This document shows, piece by piece, positions 52,101 through 60,490 of a DNA stretch of 64,000 nucleotides (position 1 is the first letter of the stretch; every line of letters starts with the position of its first letter). Location of the stretch: the NCBI GenBank assembly GCA_963817025.1, contig CAWFML010000004.1, positions 1,612,001-1,676,000 on the forward strand. The letters run 5' to 3'. Both the position numbers and the translations under genes were made by a program. The stretch comes from JACMLC01 sp963817025 (lineage in GTDB: Bacteria > Acidobacteriota > Blastocatellia > Pyrinomonadales > Pyrinomonadaceae). The notes beneath the pieces are model-generated. The model did not search any database, had not been told where the DNA came from, and worked only from the letters and a program-made list of their open reading frames with translations.

Positions 52101-52943
52101 TTCTTCCGCCCGAGCGCGCCCAACTATTTCTTCGTGCGCTCTGCCACAGGCGGCCTTGTCTCGCAGGCGGCCTTCAATGCTGCGATAGCTGGCAGCCTGC
52201 GCGCCCCCGGCCCGATCTCTCCGTTTGGCGATGTCAGCGCGCAACTCTCTGACGGCAACTCAAACTACAACGCGCTGAACTTGGAAGTGAGAAAGCGTTT
52301 CTCAAGCAACTTCCAGTTCCTCGCTTCATACACGTGGTCGCACTCGATTGACGATTCCTCCGACTTGCAGACGCTCTTGAAGCCGCAGGACAATCGCAAC
52401 TTCCGCGCAGAGCGTTCGGATTCGCTCTTCGATCAACGCCATCGCTTTGTGTTCAGCGGCGTGGTCTCCTCGCCGGTTGACTGGCGCGGCTCGGACAGCA
52501 TGTGGCGTCGCGTGCTGGCAGACTTTACGGTCGCGCCGATTATCGAAATTTCTTCGGGCCGTCCCTTCAATATCATCACGGGTACGGACACCAACGCAGA
52601 CCTGCAAAGCTCGAATGATCGTCCGAACGTCGCGGCAGACGGCACGCTCGTGCTCCCGCCGTTTCTGACGAGCGGCAATCTCAGGCGCAACGCGGGCATC
52701 ACACACTCATACGCTTCGGTAGACATGCGCCTGACGCGCGCCATCAGGTTTGGCGAACGCCTGCGAGTTGATCTGATTGCGGAAGGCTTTAACCTCTTCA
52801 ATCGTTTCAACGAAGCCGCTGCCAACCCGTTCTTCGATCAGGTCAACGCCTTCGGCGCACGCAATGAAGGGCTTTATTACAGCCGCCCGACTGCCGCCTT
52901 CGACCCGCGCCAGTTCCAGTTCGGCGTCAAGATTTACTTCTAA
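49155..52943 (+). CDS. TonB-dependent receptor, Oar-like, with carboxypeptidase-regulatory-like N-terminus
   Basis: 1262 residues. Signal peptide of ~33 residues (SASLCLIVLCAALFTCAG then AQA). Residues ~40-115 form a carboxypeptidase-regulatory-like fold (GFVRDPSGAVVSGATITARN, PPGSYEVSVEA). The plug has SSGLNIGGQRGRSTLVQVDG and TGGIVNVVTKGGTNEFRGN, then a large beta barrel; the C-terminus QFGVKIYF ends in Phe, as outer membrane barrels do. Oar-like receptors are greatly expanded in Acidobacteriota and may take up large oligosaccharides or act in adhesion; the ligand is unknown. A perfect hairpin follows. Confidence 0.92.
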   Translation: MRAFPPRFFSASLCLIVLCAALFTCAGTVMAQAQSTAADLAGFVRDPSGAVVSGATITARNTGTNFTRNATSNEEGFYQIVNLPPGSYEVSVEAANFKKAVLPDVKLTVGQRADIDIPLEVGQIGETVTVSGTTGDVVETSRTAVANTIEQVRIENLPINERSATGFALTISTVGRDNGRPIGPAPSSGLNIGGQRGRSTLVQVDGADYTDNSVNAARSTVSQEAVQEYQVATNSYAPEFGRATGGIVNVVTKGGTNEFRGNIFGFLRHKSFQARNAFAPIINNDPDEDPPFTRAQYGFTFGGPIKKDRTFFFLSFEQRRRQESGFFTSNVSEGLGSAFTIPVIAGLNPVARTFNNITSAQAAFIGSLLAVGTPTAVCQARTYAFFASSGGNIALNGFNPLSSPNDGSLCPAFSPIAPGVIGRRFLLAGTPIPSLVNNNITPGFTTVNSAGQPIAFRPLNQLARIFPISEATTYFSIRGDHQFNANNQFSIRFGYNPSEITGIQDESQNQTFGQNDFSRTGIQDLRDHSLVASLTTTVSNTMVNEARFNFGHRNATFDSQIPGTAIQIAGTAFIGSNPFSPVRRKERRFQFTDNFNWILGNHSVKFGGDANLINVDARFDLNFPGLFNFGNTALQPFITGLPANAPPLSPVQSYGMGIPGVFIEGFGNPNSKLKNRPLAAYVQDSWKIRQNLTLNYGVRYDVELTDTIPTIGFTDPLTGIVLSAQDLQTAQDVMNVQQGFPRDKNNFAPRVGLAWDINNDGKTVIRAAYGIFYDHPLLAVAFNSDIADAAQQQQFTTVLPGSPLPTATLNLLQIFQGTVVPGVTPGVAASAQYLNGQIRFNDQTFVGFGPVLPFTLAVGKDFEYAYANQANFTIERQLTKDMSISASYLFVGAHHLPHPQDVNAPRVDSIVENFRRFAVGNPGICGTNAACLANGRAPASFGEAVLFPIPTTSNALFTVRIPGLVAVNNISGQVIVSPLAANFFRPSAPNYFFVRSATGGLVSQAAFNAAIAGSLRAPGPISPFGDVSAQLSDGNSNYNALNLEVRKRFSSNFQFLASYTWSHSIDDSSDLQTLLKPQDNRNFRAERSDSLFDQRHRFVFSGVVSSPVDWRGSDSMWRRVLADFTVAPIIEISSGRPFNIITGTDTNADLQSSNDRPNVAADGTLVLPPFLTSGNLRRNAGITHSYASVDMRLTRAIRFGERLRVDLIAEGFNLFNRFNEAAANPFFDQVNAFGARNEGLYYSRPTAAFDPRQFQFGVKIYF

Positions 52944-52949
52944 ATAGGA

Positions 52950-52992
52950 TTTCAACCGATAAGTGGCGGATTCCGCCACTTATCGGTTGAAA
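52950..52992 (+). terminator. Perfect hairpin after the TonB receptor
   Basis: TTTCAACCGATAAGTGGCGGA (52950-52970) and its exact complement (52972-52992) with a one-base centre, 21 perfect pairs (the hairpin loop must open a few). It starts seven bases after the stop. No T-run follows. Probably a transcript end. Confidence 0.7.
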
Positions 52993-53278
52993 CTCTCAAA
53001 ATAGACAATTCAATCCACACAGAACCGGATGGGATTATTGCTCGTCAGCAAATAATTCCTCCGGTTTTCTTGTGCAGGAGCAGTACAAACTTCGTCAAGA
53101 TTTTCAATCCGCACAAAGAATATCAAAGCGCTTTTTTTAGGTGGTTATCTACTTGAATCAGTAGAAGTTGAGTGGATAGACTCACGCGCATGTTTATCGG
53201 AAAGTACGCGGCAGAGTTCTTCAAATATTGAGGGCTATAATGAGTGGTATAGCCTCTGCGATATTTAGGGTCTGGGTT

Positions 53279-53430
53279 TTATTTTTTGAGCCACTCTTTG
53301 TACTCAAGATTCGATGAAGCGATAAGCCGAAGTAAAGTATCGCAGAACCAATAAGAGTTATTCCGATTATTGAAACGAAATTCAAACTCATCAAGGTAGC
53401 GGTCAAGATGCTTATAGCGGATGGCAAATG
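53279..53430 (-). pseudogene. ISXO2/IS1595-like transposase remnant (C-terminal part)
   Basis: Minus-strand frame with YKHLDRYLDEFEFRFNNRN and DTLLRLI, similar to the C-terminal end of ISXO2-like (IS1595) transposases. Only ~45 residues are left, ending in a stop at 53279-53281; the catalytic part is absent. The upstream side breaks into the palindrome at 53432. An old, inactive insertion. Confidence 0.55.
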
Positions 53431-53431
53431 C

Positions 53432-53512
53432 ATGCGCCCTCCCTGAGGGTCGGGCTAATGCCCCTGTCCTGTCGCTCACAGGGCAGTAGCCCGACCGTCA
53501 GGAAGGGCGCAT
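53432..53512. repeat. Long imperfect palindrome
   Basis: ATGCGCCCTCCCTGAGGGTCGGGC... (53432-53463) pairs with ...GCCCGACCGTCAGGAAGGGCGCAT (53480-53512), about 29 of 32 pairs, loop ~16. It is not a 7-base-word repeat; it has long mixed stems, like a REP or a MITE. It directly borders the transposase remnant. Confidence 0.65.
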
Positions 53513-53717
53513 CAGGTCTCACTCAATTGCAAATAGCTATAGTGGAAACCGGATGGTAAGAGCCATAGATAGAACGCTTAAAGAGCGACCGCACGCCCTC
53601 TGCGGGAGGTGACAAATAGTTTCTTACGATTGCTAAATTCTGTGCCCTGTCGAGACTGTACTGCTCATTATTATTACGTGCCCCTCGAAAATCGCAAGCG
53701 TCATTTCCGCGATTTTC

Positions 53718-53761
53718 GGGCATCAAAAAAGGCGGCCCGAAGACCGCCTTTTTTGATGCCC
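53718..53761 (-). terminator. Bidirectional Rho-independent terminator
   Basis: GGGCATCAAAAAAGGCGG (53718-53735) pairs perfectly with CCGCCTTTTTTGATGCCC (53744-53761), loop CCCGAAGA. The T-run is inside the stem. It lies 14 bases after the stop of the minus-strand gene. Confidence 0.75.
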
Positions 53762-53775
53762 ATAGGTTTTGGGTG

Positions 53776-55926
53776 TTACGGCGCAGCCACAAAATCCACG
53801 TCCGTGATGTTGTCATTGACCAGCATCGAACGGGGTGTAAAGGTATAGATTTTTGACGAAGCTGTAATCGTATACATCCCGCCTGCCGAAAGATTTGTAA
53901 AGCGGTAATAGCCGAACGGGTTTGTGATTGCGATGCGCGTGTTACCGCCCGAGTCTGTGACCGTTACTCTGGCAGGAAACACCCCGCGGCCCAACGATGT
54001 CGTTAAGCGACCCGACAGTGTGACGGCTGCGGCAGGGCCACTTGGAGCCTGTATTTGAACGGTGATTGGAGCACCCGTCTTAAAGAAGCCGATGGTCGCA
54101 CTCGTGGTCTGTGGCGGACGATTAGAATCAAAACGGAAGTTATACAGGGTTCCCCAACGGATAGCGTTCGCGTTTGGATTCTGCGCGATGGTTTCCGAAC
54201 TCCACGTCATAGCGCCGCTGGCCTGCATCTGAGTCCAGGGCGCGCTGCTGTAACCGGCATTTCCTACCGTTCCATCAGCAGACCATCCCGGATGCTGTGG
54301 CGGCGCGTGGAATCCGATGTTGCTCAATGTAACTCCCGCTCCCGCCGGTACGCTGAAAGATTGAATGGCGCGGTCGAGGTTCTGGTTATAGATAGCGTAC
54401 TCGTAATGCCAGACTCCGGGCGACGGATTCGTCACTTTGTAAGCCACAACTCCAATACCATCGTTTGCGGGATCAGGTTGCATCTCGACCTGCGTCGCTC
54501 CCGTCCATGCATTGATGGCTGACTTGGCCCTCACCGTCGCGCCGACAGCCGCAAAGCTGAAAGGACTGCCAGTGCCGGAGACATTGTATCTCCGGTACGA
54601 GACGTTGTTGTTCATGTTGCACTGTCCGGGATTCGCCTGACACCAGACATACTCATGCGGCGTGACGTACTGTCCCTCTGCGTAATAGGTCGCGCCGGGA
54701 TTCTGCGTTGTGCTCAGGTCATTGATCTCCGTCAGAATCCTGTGCGATGGGCCTGCGTGTGCATGGCCGCTATGATTGTTATTCGGAGTATTGGAATCAT
54801 TTCGCGGGTAAGCGCCGGTAAAGGGATTTATCCATGCGCGCGAACCGAGATTAGGCCCGGAATTGAGCATGGCCGAATAAGGGTCTGAACATCCTGAACC
54901 AAGTCTGGTGCCGCCAACTCCGTTGCAACCAAGACCGCAGATGTTATTGGTCAAAGCGGTGAACGCATGTTTGACCTGCGATTGACCAATTTGTTCAAAG
55001 CGGTCTTCGTTCATAGAGCCGCCGCTCATTCGATAAAGGTTTTGCGGAATCACCGGGTGGTCATTGATCGGATTGGCAAACCAGTTCAAGTCCACAGTGC
55101 CAAAGTTGCAGGAGTCTGTTCCCACTGCAAGGCCGACCTGCGTGCCGCTGCTGCCGCCGAACTGCGCCAACCCGTTCAGGTCTCCGACCACGACATCCGG
55201 CCCCGGAACACTGCCGGTATCCGGACTGCGGAGGGCCGGCATGCCATCCGATACGACTTGGCCTTCAACCACCTTCGTGATTTCAATCGGGCGCAAGGTT
55301 GCTGTAAAAGAGATTTGTCCGACGATGGCCCCGGCCTCAGACGGACGCCCAAGCTCTGTGGCAAACTCTTTTGACATCAGCAGCCTTCCCATCTGGGCGC
55401 TGAGCAAATGCTGGCTGGAATCGTAGTCGAATTGATATCCTTCAATGTTGAAAAAGGTGAACCCGGTTTTCGCATCCCGAACGACGAGATCAAATTGTCC
55501 GCCCCATGGCAGGCTCTCGATGACGAGCTGTTGATAGGACGCATTCAACTTTGCGGGAAGAGCGACAGGACTTTGGGGAATGAGTCCCATTGAGCTGGGC
55601 AAAGGCCCGCGCAGCTCATTGTTAAAAACAAGGACTGTAAAAAAGGCATTACGCTCCACGTCAAAACGCAACGCGCTCAGCCTTGATTCTTTCGCGCCGG
55701 AGTCGGTCGCGTTGAGCCGGTTCAAATTCAAATCCATCGCAACGCTGCCATTCGCCACGATCATTTTTTCAAGAGTCCCGGTCTTGCCATCCGCCGGGCC
55801 GTTTTGGTTGAGCCTGATTAATGAACGATCCGAACTGTTGCTGTTGAGACCGGTTAATAATTGACCCGAACCGTTGCTAAAGAACATAAACAACGGGAGC
55901 AAAGCACTGAGCATTGTCTTTAACAT
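53776..55926 (-). CDS. Secreted protein of unknown function with C-terminal carboxypeptidase-regulatory-like domain
   Basis: 716 residues from ATG 55924-55926, preceded by GGAAGG. Signal peptide MLKTMLSALLPLFMFFSNGS. The middle has many glycine, asparagine and cysteine residues (DSCNFGTVDLNWFANPIND, NNICGLGCNGVGG) and a conserved-looking histidine-rich stretch GHAHAGPSHRI (about residue 390). The last ~85 residues (VTLSGRLTTSLGRGVFPARV to DVDFVAAP) are a carboxypeptidase-regulatory-like or beta-sandwich domain with the pattern PFGYYRFTNLSAGGMYTI. I do not recognise the core. It may be cell-surface exposed. Confidence 0.75.
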   Translation of the reverse strand: MLKTMLSALLPLFMFFSNGSGQLLTGLNSNSSDRSLIRLNQNGPADGKTGTLEKMIVANGSVAMDLNLNRLNATDSGAKESRLSALRFDVERNAFFTVLVFNNELRGPLPSSMGLIPQSPVALPAKLNASYQQLVIESLPWGGQFDLVVRDAKTGFTFFNIEGYQFDYDSSQHLLSAQMGRLLMSKEFATELGRPSEAGAIVGQISFTATLRPIEITKVVEGQVVSDGMPALRSPDTGSVPGPDVVVGDLNGLAQFGGSSGTQVGLAVGTDSCNFGTVDLNWFANPINDHPVIPQNLYRMSGGSMNEDRFEQIGQSQVKHAFTALTNNICGLGCNGVGGTRLGSGCSDPYSAMLNSGPNLGSRAWINPFTGAYPRNDSNTPNNNHSGHAHAGPSHRILTEINDLSTTQNPGATYYAEGQYVTPHEYVWCQANPGQCNMNNNVSYRRYNVSGTGSPFSFAAVGATVRAKSAINAWTGATQVEMQPDPANDGIGVVAYKVTNPSPGVWHYEYAIYNQNLDRAIQSFSVPAGAGVTLSNIGFHAPPQHPGWSADGTVGNAGYSSAPWTQMQASGAMTWSSETIAQNPNANAIRWGTLYNFRFDSNRPPQTTSATIGFFKTGAPITVQIQAPSGPAAAVTLSGRLTTSLGRGVFPARVTVTDSGGNTRIAITNPFGYYRFTNLSAGGMYTITASSKIYTFTPRSMLVNDNITDVDFVAAP

Positions 55927-56133
55927 AATTTCGCCTTCCAGCCACCTGGGCCTTGCAAAGTGGTAAACTCTAATTTCTTTCAGGGGGGTAGTTCCCCGCA
56001 GCTTGCTGCGCTTATTATTGCGTAGCGGAGGGTAAATCTTGGCCTTTTCTTATACACGTATTTAGGTGCTTTAATCAAGTCAGGTATAGTATGTCCTGCT
56101 GCCGATTTTCTGGTCCAGAACTGGGATTGATTT

Positions 56134-58026
56134 ATGAAGAGTGGTTGTACAAGCGAAAAAGTGAAGAAACAGCGGTCGATAGAGCTTCCTGTTTTAAAAA
56201 ATTCAGCGCCTCGAAAAGAGCAAGACGGTATCCGCCACTCAAGGGCCAGCCGCTGGCGGGCCGTGGCTCTCATCACTCTGACCCTGCTCATGATCGCGCA
56301 CTTCATTCAGTGGCGTCTCATGGGTCGGACGATTTCGCCGATTGAGCCTTCCGAGGCCATGTATACGCTCCAAAGCGGCGCGATCAACGCGGGATTCATT
56401 TTCTTTATCTTGGCGATTTTAGCAACGCTCGTCTTCGGGCGTTTTGTCTGCGGCTGGGGTTGCCACATTCTTGCCCTACAGGATTTCTGCGCGTGGCTGC
56501 TAAAGAAACTTGGCCTCACCCCGAAGCCGTTTCGCTCGCGGCTGCTGGTCTTCGTGCCGCTCATCGTGGCGCTGTATATGTTCGTGTGGCCCACCGCATA
56601 TAGATACTTCGCCGCGCCGCAGGACAAGCCGCTGATTCCACAGTTTACAAACCATCTGGTCGTCAGTAATTTTTGGGAAACTTTCCCCCCGGTTTTGGTC
56701 GCCATTCCCTTTCTCTTCATCTGCGGATTCATGACCGTCTACTTTCTGGGACAAAAGGGTTTCTGCACTTACGCCTGTCCTTACGGCGGCTTCTTCAGTC
56801 TCGCCGACAAGGTCGCGCCCGGAAAAATACGCGTCACTGATGCCTGCAATCAGTGCGGGCATTGCACTGCGACCTGCACTTCAAACGTTCTGGTCCACGC
56901 GGAGGTGAAACAGTACGGGATGGTTGTCGATCCGGGCTGTATGAAGTGCATGGATTGCATCAGCGTCTGTCCCAACGACGCTTTATATTTCGGTTTTGGG
57001 AAGCCATCGCTCATCGTTCCGAAAACGATTAAGAAAAACTATTCGCTGACGTGGCCTGAAGAAATCGCGGCGGCGTTCGTGTTTCTGGCGAGCTTTTTCG
57101 CCGTCTGGGATGTTTACCAGCTCGTTCCCATGTTGATGGCGCTTGGAATTGCTACGGTCACGACGTTTCTCGCGCTGAGAACGTGGAGATTCTTCCGTGC
57201 CAACGACTTGTCTTTCTACCGTTTTAAATTGAAGTCATCCGGCAGAATTGGAAAAGCCGGATGGGCATTTTTGAGTTTCGCGCTGCTGTGGATTGGCTTG
57301 AACGCGCACAGCGGCTGGGTGCGCTATCACGAACGCGCGGGCGCGCTCGCGTTTCAAAACATACAGATTCCAGACGAGCTTGCGCTGGCGCGGACAAATC
57401 CCGCTCAATGGCTCAGTCCGGGCGACAACCAGAACATCGCCGAAGGAAAAAAACATCTTCACGCCGCTTTCGATGCCGGTTTGTTTGTAAACAAAGAGGC
57501 GCTGTCGAAACTCGCGTGGATGGAATATCTGTCCGGCAACACTGGGCAAGCCGTTCAGTTGCTCGGCGCAGCCGCAGAACGCCAACACGGGCAGCCCAAA
57601 GCCTTGAGCTTCTATTATCGCGGCGCGATCCTGAACCGTTTGGGGCGTTACGACGAGGCGCTAACGAGTCTCGATCAGGCTTTGGCCGAAGCGTCCGACT
57701 TAATTCTCGCCCGTGAAGAAAGAGGTGAATCGCTCTGGCAACTCGGACGCAAGCGAGAAGCCGTTTCAGCCTGGAGCGATGCCGTCGAGCGCAATCCGGG
57801 TCTTGTGTTAGCAAATAATCTACTCGCTGGCGCTGCCGCGTCTGTGGGCCAATCCGAAGCCGCAGTCGCTTATGAAAAACAAGCCGACCGGATGACTCCC
57901 GTGGATCCGTTATTTCATTGGATGGTGGCCTTAAGATTGCAAAACGTGGGGATGAACGCGCTTGCCGAAAAACACTTTCAACGAGCCGCCCAGCTTAATC
58001 CCGCATTCAGGGCACGCCGGAATTGA
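56134..58026 (+). CDS. Membrane ferredoxin-like (NapH/CcoG-like) protein fused to TPR repeats
   Basis: 630 residues. N-terminal ~90 bases-encoded tail, then about six membrane segments. The redox motif FGRFVCGWGCHILALQDFC (about residue 110) is the CxxxC-P-like start of NosR/NapH-type proteins; CTYACPYGGFF (about 211) follows. Two [4Fe-4S] ferredoxin sites are CNQCGHCTATCTSN (about 245) and CMKCMDCISVCPN (about 270). The C-terminal ~200 residues are TPR repeats (AEGKKHLHAAFDAG, RYDEALTSLDQAL). It probably passes electrons across the membrane; the fused TPR is unusual. Start ATG 56134. Confidence 0.8.
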   Translation: MKSGCTSEKVKKQRSIELPVLKNSAPRKEQDGIRHSRASRWRAVALITLTLLMIAHFIQWRLMGRTISPIEPSEAMYTLQSGAINAGFIFFILAILATLVFGRFVCGWGCHILALQDFCAWLLKKLGLTPKPFRSRLLVFVPLIVALYMFVWPTAYRYFAAPQDKPLIPQFTNHLVVSNFWETFPPVLVAIPFLFICGFMTVYFLGQKGFCTYACPYGGFFSLADKVAPGKIRVTDACNQCGHCTATCTSNVLVHAEVKQYGMVVDPGCMKCMDCISVCPNDALYFGFGKPSLIVPKTIKKNYSLTWPEEIAAAFVFLASFFAVWDVYQLVPMLMALGIATVTTFLALRTWRFFRANDLSFYRFKLKSSGRIGKAGWAFLSFALLWIGLNAHSGWVRYHERAGALAFQNIQIPDELALARTNPAQWLSPGDNQNIAEGKKHLHAAFDAGLFVNKEALSKLAWMEYLSGNTGQAVQLLGAAAERQHGQPKALSFYYRGAILNRLGRYDEALTSLDQALAEASDLILAREERGESLWQLGRKREAVSAWSDAVERNPGLVLANNLLAGAAASVGQSEAAVAYEKQADRMTPVDPLFHWMVALRLQNVGMNALAEKHFQRAAQLNPAFRARRN

Positions 58027-58151
58027 GACTCAAGAGAGCGGCCTTGAAGTTCATCTGAACAAACGCCGCAGGCGGAGACTCCCGGCGAGTCTTCCGTTAT
58101 CATGATGCGGCTCTATCTTGATGCAAAATTATTTAGGTGAGAGGAATTTAA

Positions 58152-58904
58152 ATGGTGATGAAATCTCAGCGTGAAGGAAAGTCAAAAGGAACTCCGTCAA
58201 CCGCACAGAAACTCAAGATTGATGAGGTCATCAAACGCGGGGCGACGATGGAAGAGATTGCGCTGCTCAAAGAGCCGAGCGCGAAGACGCCTGCCGAAGC
58301 CATCCGCGCATTGAAGATGGGTAACGCGCGTTTTTATAACGGGCAGAGCGAGGGCCGTTCGCTCTCGCCTGTCGAACGCCGCGCGCAAATCGTCGTCCAG
58401 ACTCCTTTCGCCGTCGTGCTCGGTTGTTCCGATAGCCGCGTGCCTACCGAAAGCGTTTTCGATCAAGGGTCGGGCGACATCTTTACCATTCGCGTGGCCG
58501 GTAACGTGATTGAAAGCAGCACGCTCGGCAGCATCGAATATGCCGTCAAGCATTTGAAATCGCATGTCGTGGTCGTGATGGGCCATGAAGGCTGCGGCGC
58601 GGTGCAGGCTGCGATGTTGGATGAGAACGTGCGCCGCTCAGAGCCTGAGAATATACAGCATCTACTTGAGCTGATTGCTCCTTCGGTCAATAATCTGCCG
58701 CGCATACGCGATCACAAATCGCGTATGCGCGAAGCCGTCATCGCCAACGTGCGCTGGCAGGTGCATCACCTACAGCAGAATGCGGTCATCAAAACGGCAG
58801 TCAAGCGAAAACGGATTGCAGTCATCGGAGCTTATTATGAATTGAGCAGCGGGGCCGTAGACTTTTTTGAAACGGAAGAAGAGCTGCGTCTCGATGATGA
58901 ATGA
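58152..58904 (+). CDS. Beta-class carbonic anhydrase
   Basis: 250 residues. Zinc ligands CSDSRVP (Cys about residue 91, with the Asp-Arg dyad) and GHEGCGAV (His and Cys about 143-146) are intact, which defines the beta class. N-terminal extension of ~45 residues (basic start) precedes the catalytic domain. Catalyses reversible CO2 hydration. No signal peptide, so cytoplasmic. Preceded by GAGAGGAA, a good ribosome site. Confidence 0.92.
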   Translation: MVMKSQREGKSKGTPSTAQKLKIDEVIKRGATMEEIALLKEPSAKTPAEAIRALKMGNARFYNGQSEGRSLSPVERRAQIVVQTPFAVVLGCSDSRVPTESVFDQGSGDIFTIRVAGNVIESSTLGSIEYAVKHLKSHVVVVMGHEGCGAVQAAMLDENVRRSEPENIQHLLELIAPSVNNLPRIRDHKSRMREAVIANVRWQVHHLQQNAVIKTAVKRKRIAVIGAYYELSSGAVDFFETEEELRLDDE

Positions 58905-59207
58905 TTCGAGGGCATTAAGTCAGAAACGCCAGAGAGAGCAAGGCAGAAGGCGGAAGGATGAAGGATGAAAAGAGTGCTATTTGAAGATGAGCGCCTCAAG
59001 CTTAAACAGCATGCCTTTCATCCTTCCGCCTTCATCCTTCATCCTTGCTCTTGCTGGCGTTTCTGACCTGTGGTTATGCTCAAGTGCATTTAGCTAATGG
59101 TGACAAAGCGAACCTTTGCTGCTGCTCGCGGCATCGCAAGACTTGCGCCGCGCAGGTCTCTTGCGCGAATTTGGAAAACCGGCGAGAACGTGAAAGAATC
59201 TATCAAT
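58905..59207. other. Intergenic region before the TPR gene
   Basis: 303 bases, half taken by the palindrome at 58920. The rest (59067-59207) is open upstream of the TPR gene but lacks matching sequence. No promoter recognised with certainty. Confidence 0.5.
58920..59066. repeat. GGATGAA/GGCGGAA palindrome with 13-base terminal inverted repeats
   Basis: Ends TCAGAAACGCCAG (58920-58932) and CTGGCGTTTCTGA (59054-59066) are exact complements. Inside, left words GGCAGAA, GGCGGAA, GGATGAA, GGATGAA; right words TTCATCC, TTCCGCC. Centre holds GTGCTATTT and AAGCTTAAACAGCATGCC. The clearest member of the subfamily; with the outer ends it looks like a MITE. Confidence 0.8.
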
Positions 59208-60461
59208 ATGACGAGCAAATATCTTCAACGCACTTTGATTTTAACCGGCATCGTTTTTATCTTGACCGCGCTCGGACAGGCACAGTCAGGCTCGACCCGC
59301 CCGCGTCGCGTGCCGCAGCAGCAGCCGACGCCGCGCGCCACGCCGACCAACTCGCAAAGCAGCAACGAGCCGTTGCTCGACCCGATTCCAGCGTCGAAGA
59401 CCGGCGCAACTACTGCTCCGGCAACCTCGACTTCTTCATCTCCTGCTCCTTTGAGCGGCACGGCACGCGCTTACACTTTGCTTCAACAGAAAAAGTATGA
59501 AGAAGCTGCGCGCGAGGCTAAAGGGATTGCCGCCAGCGATCCGAACAACTCCGAGGCCTGGAAGATAGCTGGCTTCGCCGAATTCAACCTCAAGCAATAT
59601 CCTGAGGCCGCAAGTGATTTACAGCGTGCGCTCGATTTGCAGCGCAGGGCCAATCAGGAAGATAAGGAAACCGTTGACGCGCTGGCAAAGGCTTACGCAC
59701 GCGCCGAAGATTTTGAGCGAGCCTTGCCCCTGCTCTCTGCGGCGACGACGCGGGCCGGTGATCGCCCTGATGGAGAACTGCTCTACTATCGCGGGCTGGC
59801 GGAATATAGAACCGGAAAAGCGGAGGATGCTCTGCGCTCTTTCAACGCGGCGGTCAAAGCCAATCCGAAAGACGGAGCCTCGCTCTTTTATCTGGGACGC
59901 ATCTTCATAGAGCGAAACGATCTCGTCGGGGCCATCACCGCGCTCAATCGCGCGACGACTGCCGACCTGCGTAATGCTCCGGCGTGGGCGTTGCTGACGA
60001 CAGCTTATCTGCGCCGCGCAGTGCAGACGACAGGCGCGACCTCTGACGCGGATTACCTGAGCGCCGTCCGCGCCGGAGAAAGCCTGACGCGTCTCAGGAC
60101 GGATGCCGAAGCAGTGACGCTCTTCGCGCAGGCTTTGATCGGAGCGAAGCAGTTTGCGCGTGCCGCCGCCGCGCTGGAAAAAGTGACGACCGGCCCGGAC
60201 ACCAAAGGCGTGACGCTCTACCTGCTCGGCGTTTCTCATTCCCGCGCGAACAATTTCCCGAAAGCCATCAGCGCGCTCGAACGCGCCGCGACCGTTTCGC
60301 CTGACGATGTCAATATCTACCGCGAACTCGGTTATGTTTACGAAGTCTCGAAACAGTATGCCAAAGCCCTCGCCGCTTACGAGAAGGGCGCGCAGCTTGC
60401 GCCCGGCGATACTGATTTCAAATCATCGGCAGAGCGCGTGCGCCCGTTTGCCAAACAGTAA
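59208..60461 (+). CDS. Secreted TPR-repeat protein
   Basis: 417 residues from ATG 59208 (a GTG at 59190 or ATG-like start at 59097 is possible); ATG 59208 starts a normal signal peptide YLQRTLILTGIVFILTALGQAQ. A proline/serine/alanine linker follows, then about eight TPR repeats (YEEAAREAKGIAASDPN, KAEDALRSFNAAVKANPKDG, NFPKAISALERAATVSPDD, YAKALAAYEKGAQLAPGD). Probably a periplasmic or surface scaffold for protein complexes. Function unknown. A perfect Rho-independent terminator follows. Confidence 0.82.
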   Translation: MTSKYLQRTLILTGIVFILTALGQAQSGSTRPRRVPQQQPTPRATPTNSQSSNEPLLDPIPASKTGATTAPATSTSSSPAPLSGTARAYTLLQQKKYEEAAREAKGIAASDPNNSEAWKIAGFAEFNLKQYPEAASDLQRALDLQRRANQEDKETVDALAKAYARAEDFERALPLLSAATTRAGDRPDGELLYYRGLAEYRTGKAEDALRSFNAAVKANPKDGASLFYLGRIFIERNDLVGAITALNRATTADLRNAPAWALLTTAYLRRAVQTTGATSDADYLSAVRAGESLTRLRTDAEAVTLFAQALIGAKQFARAAAALEKVTTGPDTKGVTLYLLGVSHSRANNFPKAISALERAATVSPDDVNIYRELGYVYEVSKQYAKALAAYEKGAQLAPGDTDFKSSAERVRPFAKQ

Positions 60462-60490
60462 AATTCGTCCGTTCATATCCGTGAAAACGG

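Larger units (their letters stand above)
52993..53717. other. Intergenic region with insertion-sequence remnant and palindromes
   Basis: Between the receptor hairpin and the terminator at 53718 no intact gene is seen. It contains a transposase remnant (53279-53430), a long palindrome (53432-53512) and the 19-base motif at 53526. The rest (52993-53220 and 53545-53717) has no feature I can name, apart from a stem CGAAAATCGC / GCGATTTTCG near 53685. Confidence 0.6.

Noticed and set aside
51333..52244. Minus-strand open frame of 303 codons inside the TonB receptor
   Set aside because: Low-complexity Arg/Val-rich translation of the opposite strand of a clear receptor gene.
53523..53816. Minus-strand open frame of 97 codons near the terminator at 53718
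   Set aside because: It runs through a perfect terminator stem and shows no conserved motif.
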